Of a stretch of DNA of 64,000 nt, positions 26,026 to 37,842 are shown one piece after another. Source of the stretch: Pegea sp. RAD2-039 (taxonomy: Eukaryota > Chordata > Thaliacea > Salpida > Salpidae). Where the stretch lies: assembly GCA_034620365.1 (NCBI GenBank), contig JAQGEQ010000186.1:868001-932000 (forward strand). Direction: 5' to 3'. Numbering within the stretch: position 1 is the stretch's first letter; every line of letters begins with the position of its first letter. Both the position numbers and the translations under genes were made by a program. The notes under the pieces are model-generated. The model was not told the origin of the DNA, did not search any database, and was given only the letters and a program-made list of their open reading frames with translations.

Positions 26026-26791
26026 ATTAGAGTTATTTATTTTAAGAAAAACATTATAACTCTGAATGTTACTTCCTGCTTAATAAAATTGTTTTTCTTT
26101 CGTAAACACTGACAAATAGTTACAATTTTTGTAAATCTTTCTAAAATATTTTAATTGTTTTCTTATTTAATATGTTTTCTTAATTGTTTTATATAGCTAA
26201 TAAAAGCTTTATTAAAATATATAGTTTTTAGTCTTTTAGAAAAGTCTTCATTTTTAGAAAATACTTTTTTAAAGCAAGCAGTCATAATTTAATTTCTTCA
26301 ATTGCTTAGAAATCTTATTAAACTTCTATCCTCTTGTTTTAAGCTTATTTATAATCAGATGATACTTGTATTCATTTATTTTCTTAACTGAACAATTTTA
26401 AATAAGATTTATTTATTTGTAGAATTTTAAATTTTGTGTATAGAGTTCTATTCTTAAATTATATTATAAAAGATTTTTGTGTCTGCTTTATTTATTTTTA
26501 GATGCTACTGATTAAATCATATATCTGTGAACTACTTTTTATGGTACAAAATCAATATTGTAAATTTTATACTTTTCACTTCTTTCACAATCACTATTAT
26601 TCTGTTATTTTTATAAATTTCTACAATTTGATCATAGTACAATTTATTTTTTGATTTTAATCATTCTTCACTTATCATTGAAATTTAGGACAAAAGATTT
26701 GAACTTAGAATTAAAAAAATGGTTTTATTTGTACCTATGTTATTTATTGTTTTAGATTCATCAATCTGTAAGCACAAATTATTGAAATCAA
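26026..26791. other. Intergenic (LARGE / annexin)
   Basis: 3' UTR of LARGE, with AATAAA at 26082-26087 and further AATAAA-like sites, then upstream DNA of the annexin. No gene seen. Confidence 0.5.
26082..26087 (+). terminator. Polyadenylation signal of LARGE
   Basis: AATAAA about 57 bp after the stop codon. Confidence 0.4.
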
Positions 26792-29700
26792 ATGTCTTAT
26801 CCTCCTAACCAAGGATATCCAACTCAAGTTAGTGACATTCAATTTGCTTCCTCTAGTAATCTTATCTGTTTTATACATGTCTTCGTAGTAACTGTTTTAA
26901 CATGATCGAAACCATTTTTATTTTATAATTTATAGCAAGGATATGGCTATCCACCAGCTCAAGGAGGGTACCCACCAGCTCAAGGAGGATACCCACCAGC
27001 TCCAGGAGGATACCCACCAGCTCCAGGAGGATACCCACCAGCTCAAGGAGGGTACCCACCAGCTCAAGGAGGGTACCCACCAGCTCAAGGAGGATACCCA
27101 CCAGCTCAAGGAGGGTACCCATCAGCTCCAGGAGGATACCCACCAGCTACTAACCCATCCAGTATTGGTAATAATCTAATAAATTATAAAAATTCCAAAT
27201 TTAATTTTTGATGGTAATCTTTAAACTAACTTTTAGTTATCACTTTGATAAAATATGAAAGTTCTCAGCCAGCATACACTGGTCTTTTATGGGTTGTGAT
27301 TCAATTATTATTCATTCTATTTAAGTTTGAGAGTTTATAAAAACATTTGAAAGATTATATTCTTTTTCATCTAGTAGTTCTTGTTAAATGCTCGACTATT
27401 ACAAAGTGAGTGGATTCAGTTAAAACAAGACTAAGAGGATAGATGATATTCTTGATAATTTCAAATACTGATTGCTAAAAAAAATTTCATCATAAAAAAA
27501 AAGATTCTTTTGATTCAAACTTGTTTTCTTCATTTTAGGGTTCGAATCATTAAAACCATCTTCTGGACAAAATTATCCCCGACAACCTGGATATGCCCCA
27601 CAAGCAGGATATGCCCCACAACCTGGACATGCCCCACAACCTGGCTACGCCCCACAACCTGGACATGCCCCACAACCAAGCTACGCCCCACAACCTGGCT
27701 ACGCCCCACAACCTGGACATGCCTCGCAAGCAGGATATGGCCAGCAACCTGGACATGTCCCACCACCAGCCAGCTATTATCCTCCGCAAACACAATCTTT
27801 AAACTCAGGTTACGGAGCAGCTGCTGGAGCTTATGCCTCTAACGCCCAAAAAGGTTCAATTTACTGAAATTACAGATCGCTTCTTTCTTCAGCTAACTAC
27901 TCTTCCTAACTGCGCCCCTAGTGTTCAAAATCTTTTGTCAACATTGAAGAGAAAATTATTTTTTTCTTTTAAAACTTTGTTTTTTCCCGTCTCGCTCAAA
28001 CAACTAATATTTTTGAAGTACTCGTTGAAATGTTGATTTAGTTGATAAAGTTCAAAACAGTTATGGTAGCATCTATTTTTATCAGAAGTTTTTTTTATTT
28101 ACTAGCTTTTAGTTATTTAAAGTTTAGAACTTTTATTCCTTCAAAGCTCTTCTATAAATTCTTTTTGTAATTCTCTTCCAGCATACCCTACAAGTGCTTC
28201 TAGTTATTCTGTTTCTCAAGTGACTAAATCTGTTTCCAAAATGTCTGTTCAAACTCATGGAAGTATTAGACCTTATCCAAATTTCAATGCAGAAGATGAC
28301 GCTCATGTATTACGCAAAGCTATGAAAGGAATAGGTGAATATCTTTCACTTTTCATGATTTAAACGATCTCTAAACCTTTTAAGTTCTACAAAATTTAAT
28401 TTTTATCAAACTTTTTTCTGTAATCTCATCATTTAGATCAATTTTAGATCAATTTTTGAAATAAATCTATTTTTATAGGTACCGATGAAAAAGCCATTAC
28501 TGGTATAATTTCAACTCGCACTAACTCCCAGCGGCAGCAAATTAAAACTGCTTTCAAGCAAGCATATGGTCGGGTTAGTAGCTTCCTTATTTACGCAGCA
28601 GTAAACCAACTGATTCTGATGTATGCTTCAGTTTACTAACACTTAAATATTATACTTTAGATCAAGTGTTTGTTAATAAATAACTTGCTTTCAAAATACA
28701 TTTTTATTTATAGTATTTTAAATAAATATTTCCTCATATTTTGTTTGATCGAACTGAATTTATCATTTTTATCAACAAATGTTATCTACTAGATCGTTCG
28801 AATAATCCTATATTTAAAACGAAGTACATGACTAAATCTCTAAACAAATGTGTTTACCACAAACCAATTTATCAAACAATTTCCTGTTAGAGGAAGGAAA
28901 GTGAATTGATTTTGACCTTTTCTTTTAAACAGGATTTAATCAAAGACTTGAAATCAGAACTTAGTGGAAATTATGAGCGGTTAGTGATTGGTTTGATGAA
29001 GAAACCAGTTGAATATGATGCCTATTGTCTTCACAAGGCCATGGAAGGAGCAGGCACTGATGAAGCGGTAATGATTACAACAGATGTACCTTACAACAAA
29101 ATCAACTCACAAATTTGTGTCAATATTTAGGTTTTGGTTGAGATACTGGCATCTCGTAGTAATGCTGAAATTCGTGAAATTAACGAAGTTTATAAAACTC
29201 TTTACAAAAAATCTCTTGAAAAAGAGTTACAAAGTGAGACTAGTGGACATTTTCGCCGACTTTTAGTATCATTGAACAATGTAAGATCATTTGATGAGTA
29301 TTTGCATCTTTTATCACTGAACCTTGTTGATGGTAGGCTAGCAGAAATGAAAATACATCAGTAGATTACAACAAGGCTAAGCAAGACGCAGAAAATCTGT
29401 ATAAAGCTGGTGAGAAGAAATGGGGTACTGACGAAGCAGCTTTCAATGTCGTCATGGCTTCTAGAAGTCACGTCCAGCTTAGAGCAACATTTGAAGAATA
29501 TAAAAAAGTAAATTTGTTGTTAAAATTTTAATGTTGTTTCAGCAATTTCTCAAAACTCATTTCTAAATGTGTTTTTTTTTAATTATTAATCTGAGTTATT
29601 TGCTTCAGATTGCTAACCGAGATATCACCAAGTCTTTAGAAGGTGAATTCTCTGGTTATATCTTGAAAGGAATGCTTGCAATAGTTGGTGTGTCTCGTGA

Positions 29701-29972
29701 CCCACCATCTTACTTTGCTAGTCAATTTTACAAGTCTATGAAAGGTCTTGGAACAAGTGATGATGATTTGATAAGAGCTGCTGTCACTAGATCAGAGGTA
29801 AGAATGATTCAAGATTTATCATTAATTTCTTACATCTTCTCATTTCTAGGTCGATATGGAAGAGATCAAGCAAAGATTTAATGTCATGTACAAGTCTTCA
29901 TTGGCAAAGTTTATTTCAAACGATACAAGTGGAGACTATAAGCATCTTTTGTTAGGGATTGTTGGAAATTAA
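26792..29972 (+). CDS. Annexin with long YPP/PQPG-rich N-terminal region
   Basis: About ten exons join in frame; exons 1-3 are 26792-26827, 26936-27167 and 27539-27853. The N-terminus (about 190 residues) is low complexity: ten GGYPPAQ-type units, then [12 protein letters not shown] units, like the disordered heads of annexins A7 and A11. Four annexin repeats follow. Repeat 1: [18 protein letters not shown]. Repeat 2: [26 protein letters not shown]. Repeat 3: [20 protein letters not shown]. Repeat 4: [20 protein letters not shown]. The GxGTDE calcium loops look intact in repeats 1 and 2 and altered in 3 (KKWGTDE) and 4 (GTSDDD). Annexins bind acidic membranes in a calcium-dependent way. The protein ends [13 protein letters not shown]. 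The repeats create long open frames in all other frames, which are not genes. Confidence 0.92.
26945..27150 (+). repeat. 21-bp tandem repeat encoding GGYPPAQ
   Basis: Ten near-identical 21-bp units within annexin exon 2. Variation is mainly CAA/CCA (Q/P) and GGA/GGG. The G+C content is far above the surrounding sequence. Confidence 0.95.
27585..27765 (+). repeat. 18-bp tandem repeat encoding [12 protein letters not shown]
   Basis: About nine 18-bp units (GCCCCACAACCTGG[C/A][T/C]A type) in annexin exon 3, adding a second low-complexity block of different sequence from the first. Confidence 0.9.
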
Positions 29973-31044
29973 ACACAGATCTCAACCTGATATTCAGTTT
30001 TTAAACGTTACTGTCAGCAGATCACATTAATTGTATATATCGATAAATATTATTTACTCTAATTAGATTTTAACTCAGAGATTAAACAATTTTTACAATT
30101 GAGCACTTTTTCTCAAAGATGTACTAAATAGCAACATTTACTTTCTATTATATCATTCGTATATCTTCATTTGCTTGAAATTTCTTTCCAGTTACTTTTG
30201 AATATCTCTTAAAGATTTTTTTTCTGTTGATGACCTCTTTATTAATTGTATCTTATTAATTCAATCAATTTATCAAGTAAATGTATATTCAGAATGATTA
30301 TGTCTTTTATATATTTCTATTAGTTCAAATTTAGTCAATATTTTAATGCAAGGTCCAAATTTTCTATGAAGTAATAAACCAAAATTTAAAATTGGATTTA
30401 CTTTTTTATTCTTCTTACTTAACTGATTATCTAAATATTTTTTTCTAAAGTAATGCAAAGACATTTAGTATTTTCATAAATCACTTTATAGGTTTAAGAG
30501 GTATTAAAAACAAATTAGTACTCAAAGCTCTTCAGCCTTATTAAGCTTAAAAATCAATGTTGAATTAATTCTTGATATTTTGCTGAAAGGTAAAATGAAT
30601 TTTGCTGAAAACAATAAATCTGGTTTAAGCTGTTTACTTGGATGGAAATTTAAAACTAATAAACATGTTTGGTCATAATTTTATACTTTTTTCTACACAA
30701 AATAAAGTTGTCAATAAGTAAAGAGTAAAATCTCAATAACTGTAAAGTACTTTAAGATCTAAAATTTAAATACTTCAGAAGCGATGGTAAAGTAAACTTA
30801 AAATATAAAAACTGGTATATCAGCAATAAACATTTTTCAAAAGTTTGCTTATAGAATAAAATTACTATTTATTTCATAAAATCAAATGCTTAATACAACT
30901 TCTCAATGAATAACTTAACTTTCATAAATAATTAACTAATAAAAAATCCAAATACCTAACTGATCAAAAGTAACTTTAATATTTTTTAAATTAATTAACT
31001 TTTAAACAAAGGAGTTTCTTACCGAAATCTTTATTTACTTCAAC
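29973..31044. other. Intergenic, nothing recognised
   Basis: A+T-rich flank after the annexin, ahead of a LINE fragment. A 63-codon ORF on the minus strand (30273-30464) has no recognisable content. Confidence 0.5.
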
Positions 31045-31500
31045 TAAAAGGATTTCGTTTCCATTAGTCCTTACCTCACGGTATTTCAGCTCAGACGACA
31101 CACATTACATCTTAATAAGCCTATATCACCTGGTACATTAATTAGAGCGAATTTTTTTTACCATACCGCACAATTAGTACATGGAACCAGCTGCCATCAG
31201 ACATTGTCATGTCAGAATCACTCGTGTTGTTCAAAAACAAGTTGAACCGTTATAACATTGCCAACATTGTCATTTTTAAACTGTGATTTTTTTCCTTTTT
31301 TATATTATTAATATTCTATGTAATTATTCACTGTTATATGCTTAGAAGACTACTGAAATGCCATGTGTGGCATCTTTTGCTTTCTATATTTTTGACTAAA
31401 TAGATGTTATTTGAGAGAATGTGTGTTAGCAAGAGTTGCTCTCTTTAGGCACCCCGGTTCGCATTTATTGTAATAAGTAAATAAAAATAAAAGTTTCATA
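31045..31500 (+). mobile_element. 5'-truncated CR1/Jockey-like LINE, copy 1
   Basis: About 455 bp matching 35500-35915. It encodes the C-terminus of a non-LTR retrotransposon ORF2: the frame reads TWNQLPSDIVMSESLVLFKN then KLNRYNIANIVIFKL and stop, i.e. the WNxLP...FKxxL end typical of CR1/Jockey-clade elements. After the stop come about 180 bp of 3' UTR, a GGTGC-type/GCACC hairpin, and a tail of TAATAAGTAAATAAAA. This fragment has lost everything upstream. Confidence 0.85.
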
Positions 31501-32194
31501 ATTAAGTTTTAGTTGATAAATATAGATTTATCTGTATAAGTTACTAAAAATCTTATAAAACCATTTATCACATAATCAAGAACAACAAAACCATGAAAAT
31601 CAAATGAGATTATTTATATATACTTTTAAGTTAAAGAAGCAAAGAATTGATCGTGGTCTTTAGATTCAATCTGGTTTTTAGTGTTGCACAAAATAAACTT
31701 CAAAGCAAATTACAACGACATCACTAAAAAGGTTTAAAAGTTTGTTATCATTCACATATGTGTAAATAAAATCAATTAAAGTCACTTCCTTATATTTCTC
31801 TTTATTTAACTTTAAACTAAAGATAGATTTCCAACATTCATCAAGAGTGATAGATGCTTTAAAGGCACTATATAAATAAAATTATATTTAATCAATATAT
31901 ATAAAAATAAAATTTTTAAAACAATAAAAAAGTAAAAACAAATTTCTATATTTAAAAAATCGTTAAGCAAACATTCAGACAGAAAAACGTCAAAATATCT
32001 TTATTCAAAGATAAGAAAGTGAAAATGATTTTCTAAATTTATAAACTAGTTGGTTTTAATATTTTAAGAAACAAACGTAAGTTTCCTTTCGTCTCAATTG
32101 CTTATAAAAAGAGACACAGTTTCCAATATATCATCATTTTAAACTAATATTTATTAAACTTGCATTTCAATACTCTTACTCATTTCAAAAGATC
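31501..32194. other. Upstream region of the orphan secreted gene
   Basis: A+T-rich DNA between the LINE tail and the secreted-protein gene. TATAAA-like text near 32103 (TTATAAAAAGAG) is a candidate promoter element about 90 bp upstream of the ATG. Confidence 0.35.
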
Positions 32195-33249
32195 ATGAAT
32201 ATCGGTATCATCATTTCATCTTTGTTTTTATCTTGTTTCATTTGCCAAATAGATGCAAAGTCAATTAAGAACGGAAATATTCAAGTTAACACGACAACAT
32301 ATTGTGACTATTTTGTCAGAAGAACGTGCAGAAATTTAAAACTCAGCTTTCTAAATGAGAGAGTAAACAAAAAAGTAATTTTTGATTATACTATATGATA
32401 TATTAAACTTATTATATCTTTAATCCTAATTATATTGGTTTAAAGGATGCAAACACAAGAAAGATTATAAAATCTATCAAAAAAATTTGGAAAGTAAAGG
32501 GAGGATACAACAGAGATACAAGGATTGTAATTGGATTGATTCGTTTCATCAAATATATTCCTCTAATACGCTCTAAATTGCCTAAAGTAAGTTAATCACA
32601 TTCTAATTTATCTGAACTTATCTAAACAATAAATTCTCAAAATTAATAATTATTCAAAGATATTTATTAAATAAATTATATTAAACTTTCAATCAGTTTA
32701 AAACTTTAATTTAATTTATTTAGGATGCTTTCAGTTGTGGAAATCAAACCAAGTTGGTAAGTTGAAAGTTTATCAAATAAACCTAGTTAAAAAAGTTAAA
32801 AAAATAAGTTTAGATTAATTGGAATTTGTGTTTTCAGTTTTATCCGGCTATATTGGGTGATGTTGAAGGTATTTTGGAAACTGCTGTAGAACATTTACCA
32901 ACAGAAGAAGTAAGTATTTTACATTGATGATGTTAGATACCAAGTACTAAGCTTTATATTTTACATTAACCTATTGGAGTGATATCATATATTTCATGAA
33001 TTCAGACTTTAAGCGCTTTTCATTGATTTTTTTTACATTTTTACACTTTCATTTGACTTTTTGTTATAGGGAAAAAGTTTAAGCAGTCTTCCATCTTTGA
33101 CAAAACTCACAAAATTAAACAAAAAGTTGAAGAAGAAAATAAAAGCAAATCGAAACAACTTTACACAGTTATTTGCATGTCAGTTGTTTAATGATAAAGT
33201 TAATAAAGTAATTTTTAATTCAGCAAAACTTTGCAAAAAATACCTGTAA
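32195..33249 (+). CDS. Unrecognised secreted, basic, probably helical protein (201 aa)
   Basis: Five exons (32195-32374, 32446-32586, 32724-32756, 32838-32909, 33070-33249), every junction in phase 0, join to 201 residues. A clear signal peptide, MNIGIIISSLFLSCFICQIDA, gives a mature chain of about 180 residues. The chain is rich in K, L, I and N, with five cysteines: two near the mature N-terminus (YCDYF, TCRNL), one central (FSCGN) and two near the end (FACQL, LCKKY). It has lysine-rich amphipathic stretches such as LTKLNKKLKKKIKANRNNF. I do not recognise a family. Secretion is well supported; function is unknown. A small helical ligand or an effector-like protein would fit but is only inference. 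A polyadenylation signal lies at 33459. It sits between LINE fragments. Confidence 0.75.
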
Positions 33250-35040
33250 TTAATTTCGCAGATAGTATTTCAAGAACTACTTCTTAAGCTTGTCAAATAT
33301 TTTTTTTCAAGTTTACCTTAAACTTGATTATATTTTTCTACTGTCCTTATTATTGAACTGTTATCTATCGAAAAAATACAATTTCTAAATGCCTTATCGA
33401 AAACAAAATGTAAATCTTAAGTTATTTATCTTATATTTATATTTAAATTAATAATCGAAATAAAATGACGTTTCTATATTTAGTTTTTATATATATAGAT
33501 AGGAAGCAAGAAAACTTTCTTAATTATTTCTATGATTCCGTTGAGTTTAATTTAGTTTTTCGAACATCAAAAAGTTTTTTACTGAAACATAATGAATTCG
33601 TAAACCTAATATTCCTATTCCTATAAGTTTTCCAAACTTTAGTTACCCTTTTAAATACTATTAGTCCACCAGTTGTTATTAAGATTTAAAATTCGATTTA
33701 TATTAAACGATAAATCTGTTGTTTGAAACATTGTGATCTTTAGACAAATCTTTAAAATCGAAACATTTAAAACTAAAAGAAAATAGTCTGTCATATTACG
33801 ATTAATAGAAAATTTGTTGATATAAGTTCTGTTTCCCAAACAATTACTTGATAAACACAATTTTAAATAGATAAGAAGCAACCGTGTAAGAACTATTAGT
33901 TATTTGTCTATTAGTCTTTAGTTTGTAAATATTGCTGTTTTTAATTTTACACTTTTTGCTAAAACTACTTAGTTTACAAATTTGTTTAAATCTTCGAAAC
34001 CTTTAGTTTAAATCTACTCATAACGGTAACTCTATCACTAACATTGAAAATTGAAAGTGAATTTAATGTAAATAAAAGTAACGATTATTTTAATACAATA
34101 GCTTTTTAATGTTTAGTCTAATATTTTAGCTTTAAACATAATTTGCATACTATTCTTCAAAAAGAAATTCCTCTGTTTTCTCTACCTGCAGGTGTGTAGT
34201 GTAACTACTTTGTGGTTACTTAGGGAGAACCAAAGGCTATGGGAGTGAACCCAGACAGAAAATGTGTCGCCAAGCAGATCTAAGGATTTGAAAGTGTATG
34301 CTGCATTTCACTGTACTCGAATCCCATATGCATTTATGCAAATAAGGTTTAAAATTAGGTATAAAGAGCAAATTAAAACAGTAGCAAAAAATCTTCTGTT
34401 TTAAAGTTTTTACTAGATTTAAAAATCATCTAAATAGGAGCTTTTTAGTTTAGTTTAAAATATGAAAGTAAGTTCAATCGTTTATACAAATTATAGATTT
34501 TTTGAGGATAAACATTTTTCAGATCTTTACAATTTAAAGTTTATACTTTTGATAAAGTTAAAGTTTAAAATAAAAACATTTCAATAAAGAATTTAGGGAG
34601 GTTATAAAAACAAGACAATTTTTGTCTATTTTTATATGAGTTAAACTTAAAATGTATTTTATCAAACTGAAGTTAACTAAAATTTAGCAACCTGTATCTT
34701 TATTTTCGTTTTCAAAATTATAGCTGCTTTCAGTGAAGAAATAAATAACTTAAGACATATTTTTATAAGCTTAAAAAATCTTCTGAGCCGTAAGTCACTA
34801 ACTATTGAGTTGGTGAAGGTATTTTTATAAATTAAGTTTATTAGAAAGAAATGACGAACATAAATTTACAAAAAGGTGAAACTCGGGGTTATAACGTTTA
34901 AATATTTTCAGAAGTAGCCGAAAATGAAGCAAAAAATATAAACGACATTTACATAGCATTTGCAAACAAACAACTTTTAAGTTCAAATATCAAAGCTTGC
35001 CAAAAGTTACATTATCAATTCACTTTAAAATTTATTGTTA
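33250..35040. other. Intergenic, mostly featureless
   Basis: Contains the secreted gene's 3' UTR, then A+T-rich DNA. A slightly G+C-richer patch at 34190-34335 (GGGAGAACC..GTACTCGAATCCC) may be an old repeat. The 76-codon minus-strand ORF at 33651-33881 shows no family signal. Confidence 0.45.
33459..33464 (+). terminator. Polyadenylation signal of the orphan secreted gene
   Basis: AATAAA about 210 bp after the stop, in the context CGAAATAAAATG. Confidence 0.35.
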
Positions 35041-35920
35041 TAGAGAAAAAACAGGTTCTTCAATGTAATATTTTTAGTGAACCAATATTCCATCAATGGA
35101 TTTATTATTCAACGAGTATCTTCGGTCCTAGACCTTGGCATTACTTTATCATCTGACTTTAAATGGCGCAATTATTTTTCCAAAATGTTTGGAAAACCAA
35201 TCAACTTTGTCTTCCTTATTATAAAGACCTTTAATTCTAAGGACCCATACTTTTTTATCAATCTTTTCCAATTGTACGTACCTCTAATTCGTGAATATAA
35301 TGTTAGTGCATGGATGCCATATCAAGTTAGTGATATGAAAAGAATTGAATCTGTTCAGGCCACATTTACGAGATTGGTATGCAGGAAGCTTATATTAAAT
35401 GCGATAGTTATAAAACAACATCTCAGCTTGTTAAAGTTAGATACTTTGGAAGTTCGACGAATCAATTCTTATTTTTAGAATTATCCACAATTTAATTATC
35501 TTAAATTCGATGATTTCTCTTTCATTAGTCCTTCCCTCAAGTTATATCAAGTCAGACGACACACCTGGTACGTTAATCAGAGCAAATTTTGTTCTTATAT
35601 TGTACAGTTAGTACTTAAAACCAGCTGCCATCAGACATTGTCATGTCGAAGTCACTCGTGTAGTTCAAGCAGAAGTTAAACCGTTATAATATTGCCAGCA
35701 TTGTCATTTATAAACTGTGATTTTTCCCTTTCTTATATTATTAACATTCTATATAATTGTTCACTGCTATATGCTTTAAGGACTACTGAAATGTCATGTG
35801 TGGCATCTTAGGCTTTCTAACTTAATAGATAGTATATGTGAGAATGTGTGTTAGCGAGAGGTGCTCTCTTCAGGTACCCTCCGTCGCATTTATTGTAATA
35901 AATAAAAGTAACAAAATATG
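35041..35920 (+). mobile_element. 5'-truncated CR1/Jockey-like LINE, copy 2 (longest)
   Basis: The longest copy. An open frame at 35077-35478 (133 codons) encodes the region after the reverse transcriptase core: SSVLDLGITLSSDFKWRNYF, then YVPLIREYNVSAWMPY and RIESVQATFTRLVCR. This is the DLGI..LSxDxKW and IExVQxxFTR pattern shared by CR1/Jockey elements. It breaks at 35478. The rest, equivalent to copy 1, is frame-damaged. The 3' UTR hairpin (GGTGC at 35860, GTACC at 35874) and a TAATAAATAAAA tail follow. The left limit is approximate. It is a dead copy. Confidence 0.88.
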
Positions 35921-35924
35921 GTTA

Positions 35925-36215
35925 CTAATAGACGTTGCAGTACCAACCGATGCAAATGTAAATACCGAAAAGTTTGAGAAGAGAACCAAATAAAAGGATC
36001 TGAAGAATGTGTAAAGTTTGGTAGACAGCTGTGATACTTCCAGTTGTGATTGGCGCATTCAGAATAACATCAACAAAGTAATCCGAAAAAATAAATGAAA
36101 ATACTAAAACAAATTCAAAGAATTGGAAAGCTATTGGGAAGAGTAAACATACTAGGCAAAGTTTTGATGCTAAATTGAATTTGCAACTTTTCCTAGTTCT
36201 TTCTAATGTTACCAT
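35925..36215 (-). CDS. Hypothetical small membrane protein
   Basis: A 96-codon ORF beginning MVTLERTRKSCKFNLASKLC with two strongly hydrophobic stretches (about 19-52 and 68-94) and a basic N-terminus. I do not recognise it. It lies immediately after the LINE copy 2 tail, downstream of BUD31 on the same strand, and stops ten bases before that tail. A+T-rich DNA easily yields F/I/L-rich frames, so this may be chance. The more balanced residue use and the basic N-terminus make it slightly better than background. It could also be a terminal exon of a longer gene broken by the LINE. Confidence 0.3.
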   Translation of the reverse strand: MVTLERTRKSCKFNLASKLCLVCLLFPIAFQFFEFVLVFSFIFSDYFVDVILNAPITTGSITAVYQTLHILQILLFGSLLKLFGIYICIGWYCNVY

Positions 36216-36621
36216 TTTCTAATATCTTTTACTTGAATCAAACCTCTGCTGTCATGAAACATCTCCATCTCTTGCTTTTCTTAAAAACTGGGTAAGCAGA
36301 TTATGTAATTTCTGAGAAACAAACCAACTCTTTATAAAAAAGCGAAAAAAAAAATACAAAATTGTAAAATTGAGTCTTTATTTTCAAATTGAAAGTTACA
36401 CAAAACTTTAGAATCACAAAATTAAAAAAATTGTAGATCATATGTAATGTTGCAAAAGCAGTTTGACCTAACTCACTATTGTTAGTAATGAAATGTAAAA
36501 TAAGCCAGAAAATAATCTGGATGTTTATAAGATGAAAGTATTCAAACTTAATTTTCAACATCACAACTAACAAAAATCTACATCTTATTTACTTCCAAAA
36601 ACTTTAATTCATCAAATAATC

Positions 36622-37062
36622 TTAACCAGAACAACCACGACATCCACAATGAACACATTCAACCACTTTCCCAGCTTGTAGCTTTGATTTTGGAACACGA
36701 CAGATACAATTTGTACCAAAGTTAGTGTCGCGAGCTTGGATACATCTTAAGCAACAAAGATTTTCATACCCTTGTTTTTTCCATTTTGCAATTAGATTTT
36801 TATCAGCTATATTTTCTGATAAGCAATACTCATACAGTTCTCTACTGATTGCTTTACGCTTGTAGAAAAGATCGTAAATGTAACGAGATTTTTGATTATG
36901 GATTTTGAAAATTGGCCATAATGTCTCAACTATCCGTTTACCTTCATGAGGTTCACTTTCAGCTTCTCTCATTTTTTGATCCAGTTCATCTAAGGTTGGT
37001 TCAATCAATTCCCAACCATCTGGAGGTCTTTTTCTGCTTCTTTTGACACGCGGCATTACCAA
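36622..37062 (-). CDS. BUD31: Splicing factor BUD31 (G10 family)
   Basis: Single-exon ORF of 146 residues, almost the length of the animal protein (about 144). It is highly conserved throughout: [70 protein letters not shown]. The cysteine-rich C-terminus ([31 protein letters not shown]) forms the family's zinc cluster. BUD31 is a core component of activated spliceosomes, in the nucleus. Two in-frame ATGs occur, at 37062 (MVMPRV) and 37056 (MPRV); the second matches the usual family N-terminus. All zinc-ligand cysteines appear present. Confidence 0.97.
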   Translation of the reverse strand: MVMPRVKRSRKRPPDGWELIEPTLDELDQKMREAESEPHEGKRIVETLWPIFKIHNQKSRYIYDLFYKRKAISRELYEYCLSENIADKNLIAKWKKQGYENLCCLRCIQARDTNFGTNCICRVPKSKLQAGKVVECVHCGCRGCSG

Positions 37063-37231
37063 TTGTTAAATCTAAAAAAGATATATTGACAAATGTTAAA
37101 AATTAACCAATAAATAAAAAGTTTTATATAAAGTACCTAAATAATATATTAATATATAAAAGAAGATATACAACACAATAAAACAGCACTAAAATATATC
37201 ATTAAAACTCCTGAGAAAAACCATAAAAAAC

Positions 37232-37312
37232 TAGTGAGAATGTGTGTTAGAGAGATGTGCTCTCTTTAGGCACCCTCCTTCGCATTTATATATGTAAATA
37301 AATAAATAAATT
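37232..37312 (+). mobile_element. LINE 3'-end stub, copy 3
   Basis: About 80 bp: GTGAGAATGTGTGTTAGAGA, the TGTGCTCTCTTTAGGCACC hairpin, CCTCCTTCGCATTTAT, then a TAAATAAATAAAT tail. Only the last part of the 3' UTR is present, so reverse transcription stopped very early. Confidence 0.85.
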
Positions 37313-37842
37313 AAACATCTATAAACAATTTTGTTAATAATTTATTTAAAATATAAAACAATATCTGCAGAAATAATTAAAATAAGTAAAAATATATTAT
37401 TATAAACTAAAATATTAAATTACATGAAATTTAAGCAATAAAGTGCTTCTAATTTAATTATTCAAAAAACAGGTTTATTTACACTATAAAATTACTAAAT
37501 TTAACAAGTATATAGATAGTTTTAAATAAATCACAACAGACTAAGTAAAACTTTATATAGTAGCTAATGATTTTAACTAACAGTCAAATTTTTTTTCTAA
37601 AATTATATATATATAAGTAAGAAAATAATACTCTGAAAAATTTATGAATAAAATAAAATTTGATAAATTGGTTAATTCCAAAATTAATACACAGAGAAAA
37701 AGATCTTAAAATTATATCAGAGATATAAAGAAATATAGATATATAAGTAGTGTATAAGAAATCACTATAAAATTATAAATTATGATAATTAAACAACTGA
37801 TAATAAAATTAAAGATTTATTACACGTCAAATAGATCTAATT

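Noticed and set aside
26871-27179. Long ORFs on both strands (GTLLELV-type and EGTHQLK-type repeats) over the annexin head
   Set aside because: They are other-frame readings of the 21-bp array. The GGYPPAQ frame splices into the annexin and is the real one.
27510-27842. Several overlapping ORFs (TTWTCPTTW-type, VVGHVQ-type, LWGMSRL-type)
   Set aside because: Other-frame readings of the 18-bp array in annexin exon 3.
34190-34335. Possible second tRNA-derived element (GTACTCGAATCCC resembles a B box)
   Set aside because: No A box, anticodon arm or acceptor stem could be arranged around it, and it does not match the element at 16.7 kb.
36301-36573. 90-codon minus-strand ORF between BUD31 and the small membrane ORF
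   Set aside because: F/I/L/N-rich as expected from A+T-rich DNA, overlaps the likely BUD31 3' UTR, and no clear splice link to the neighbouring ORF.
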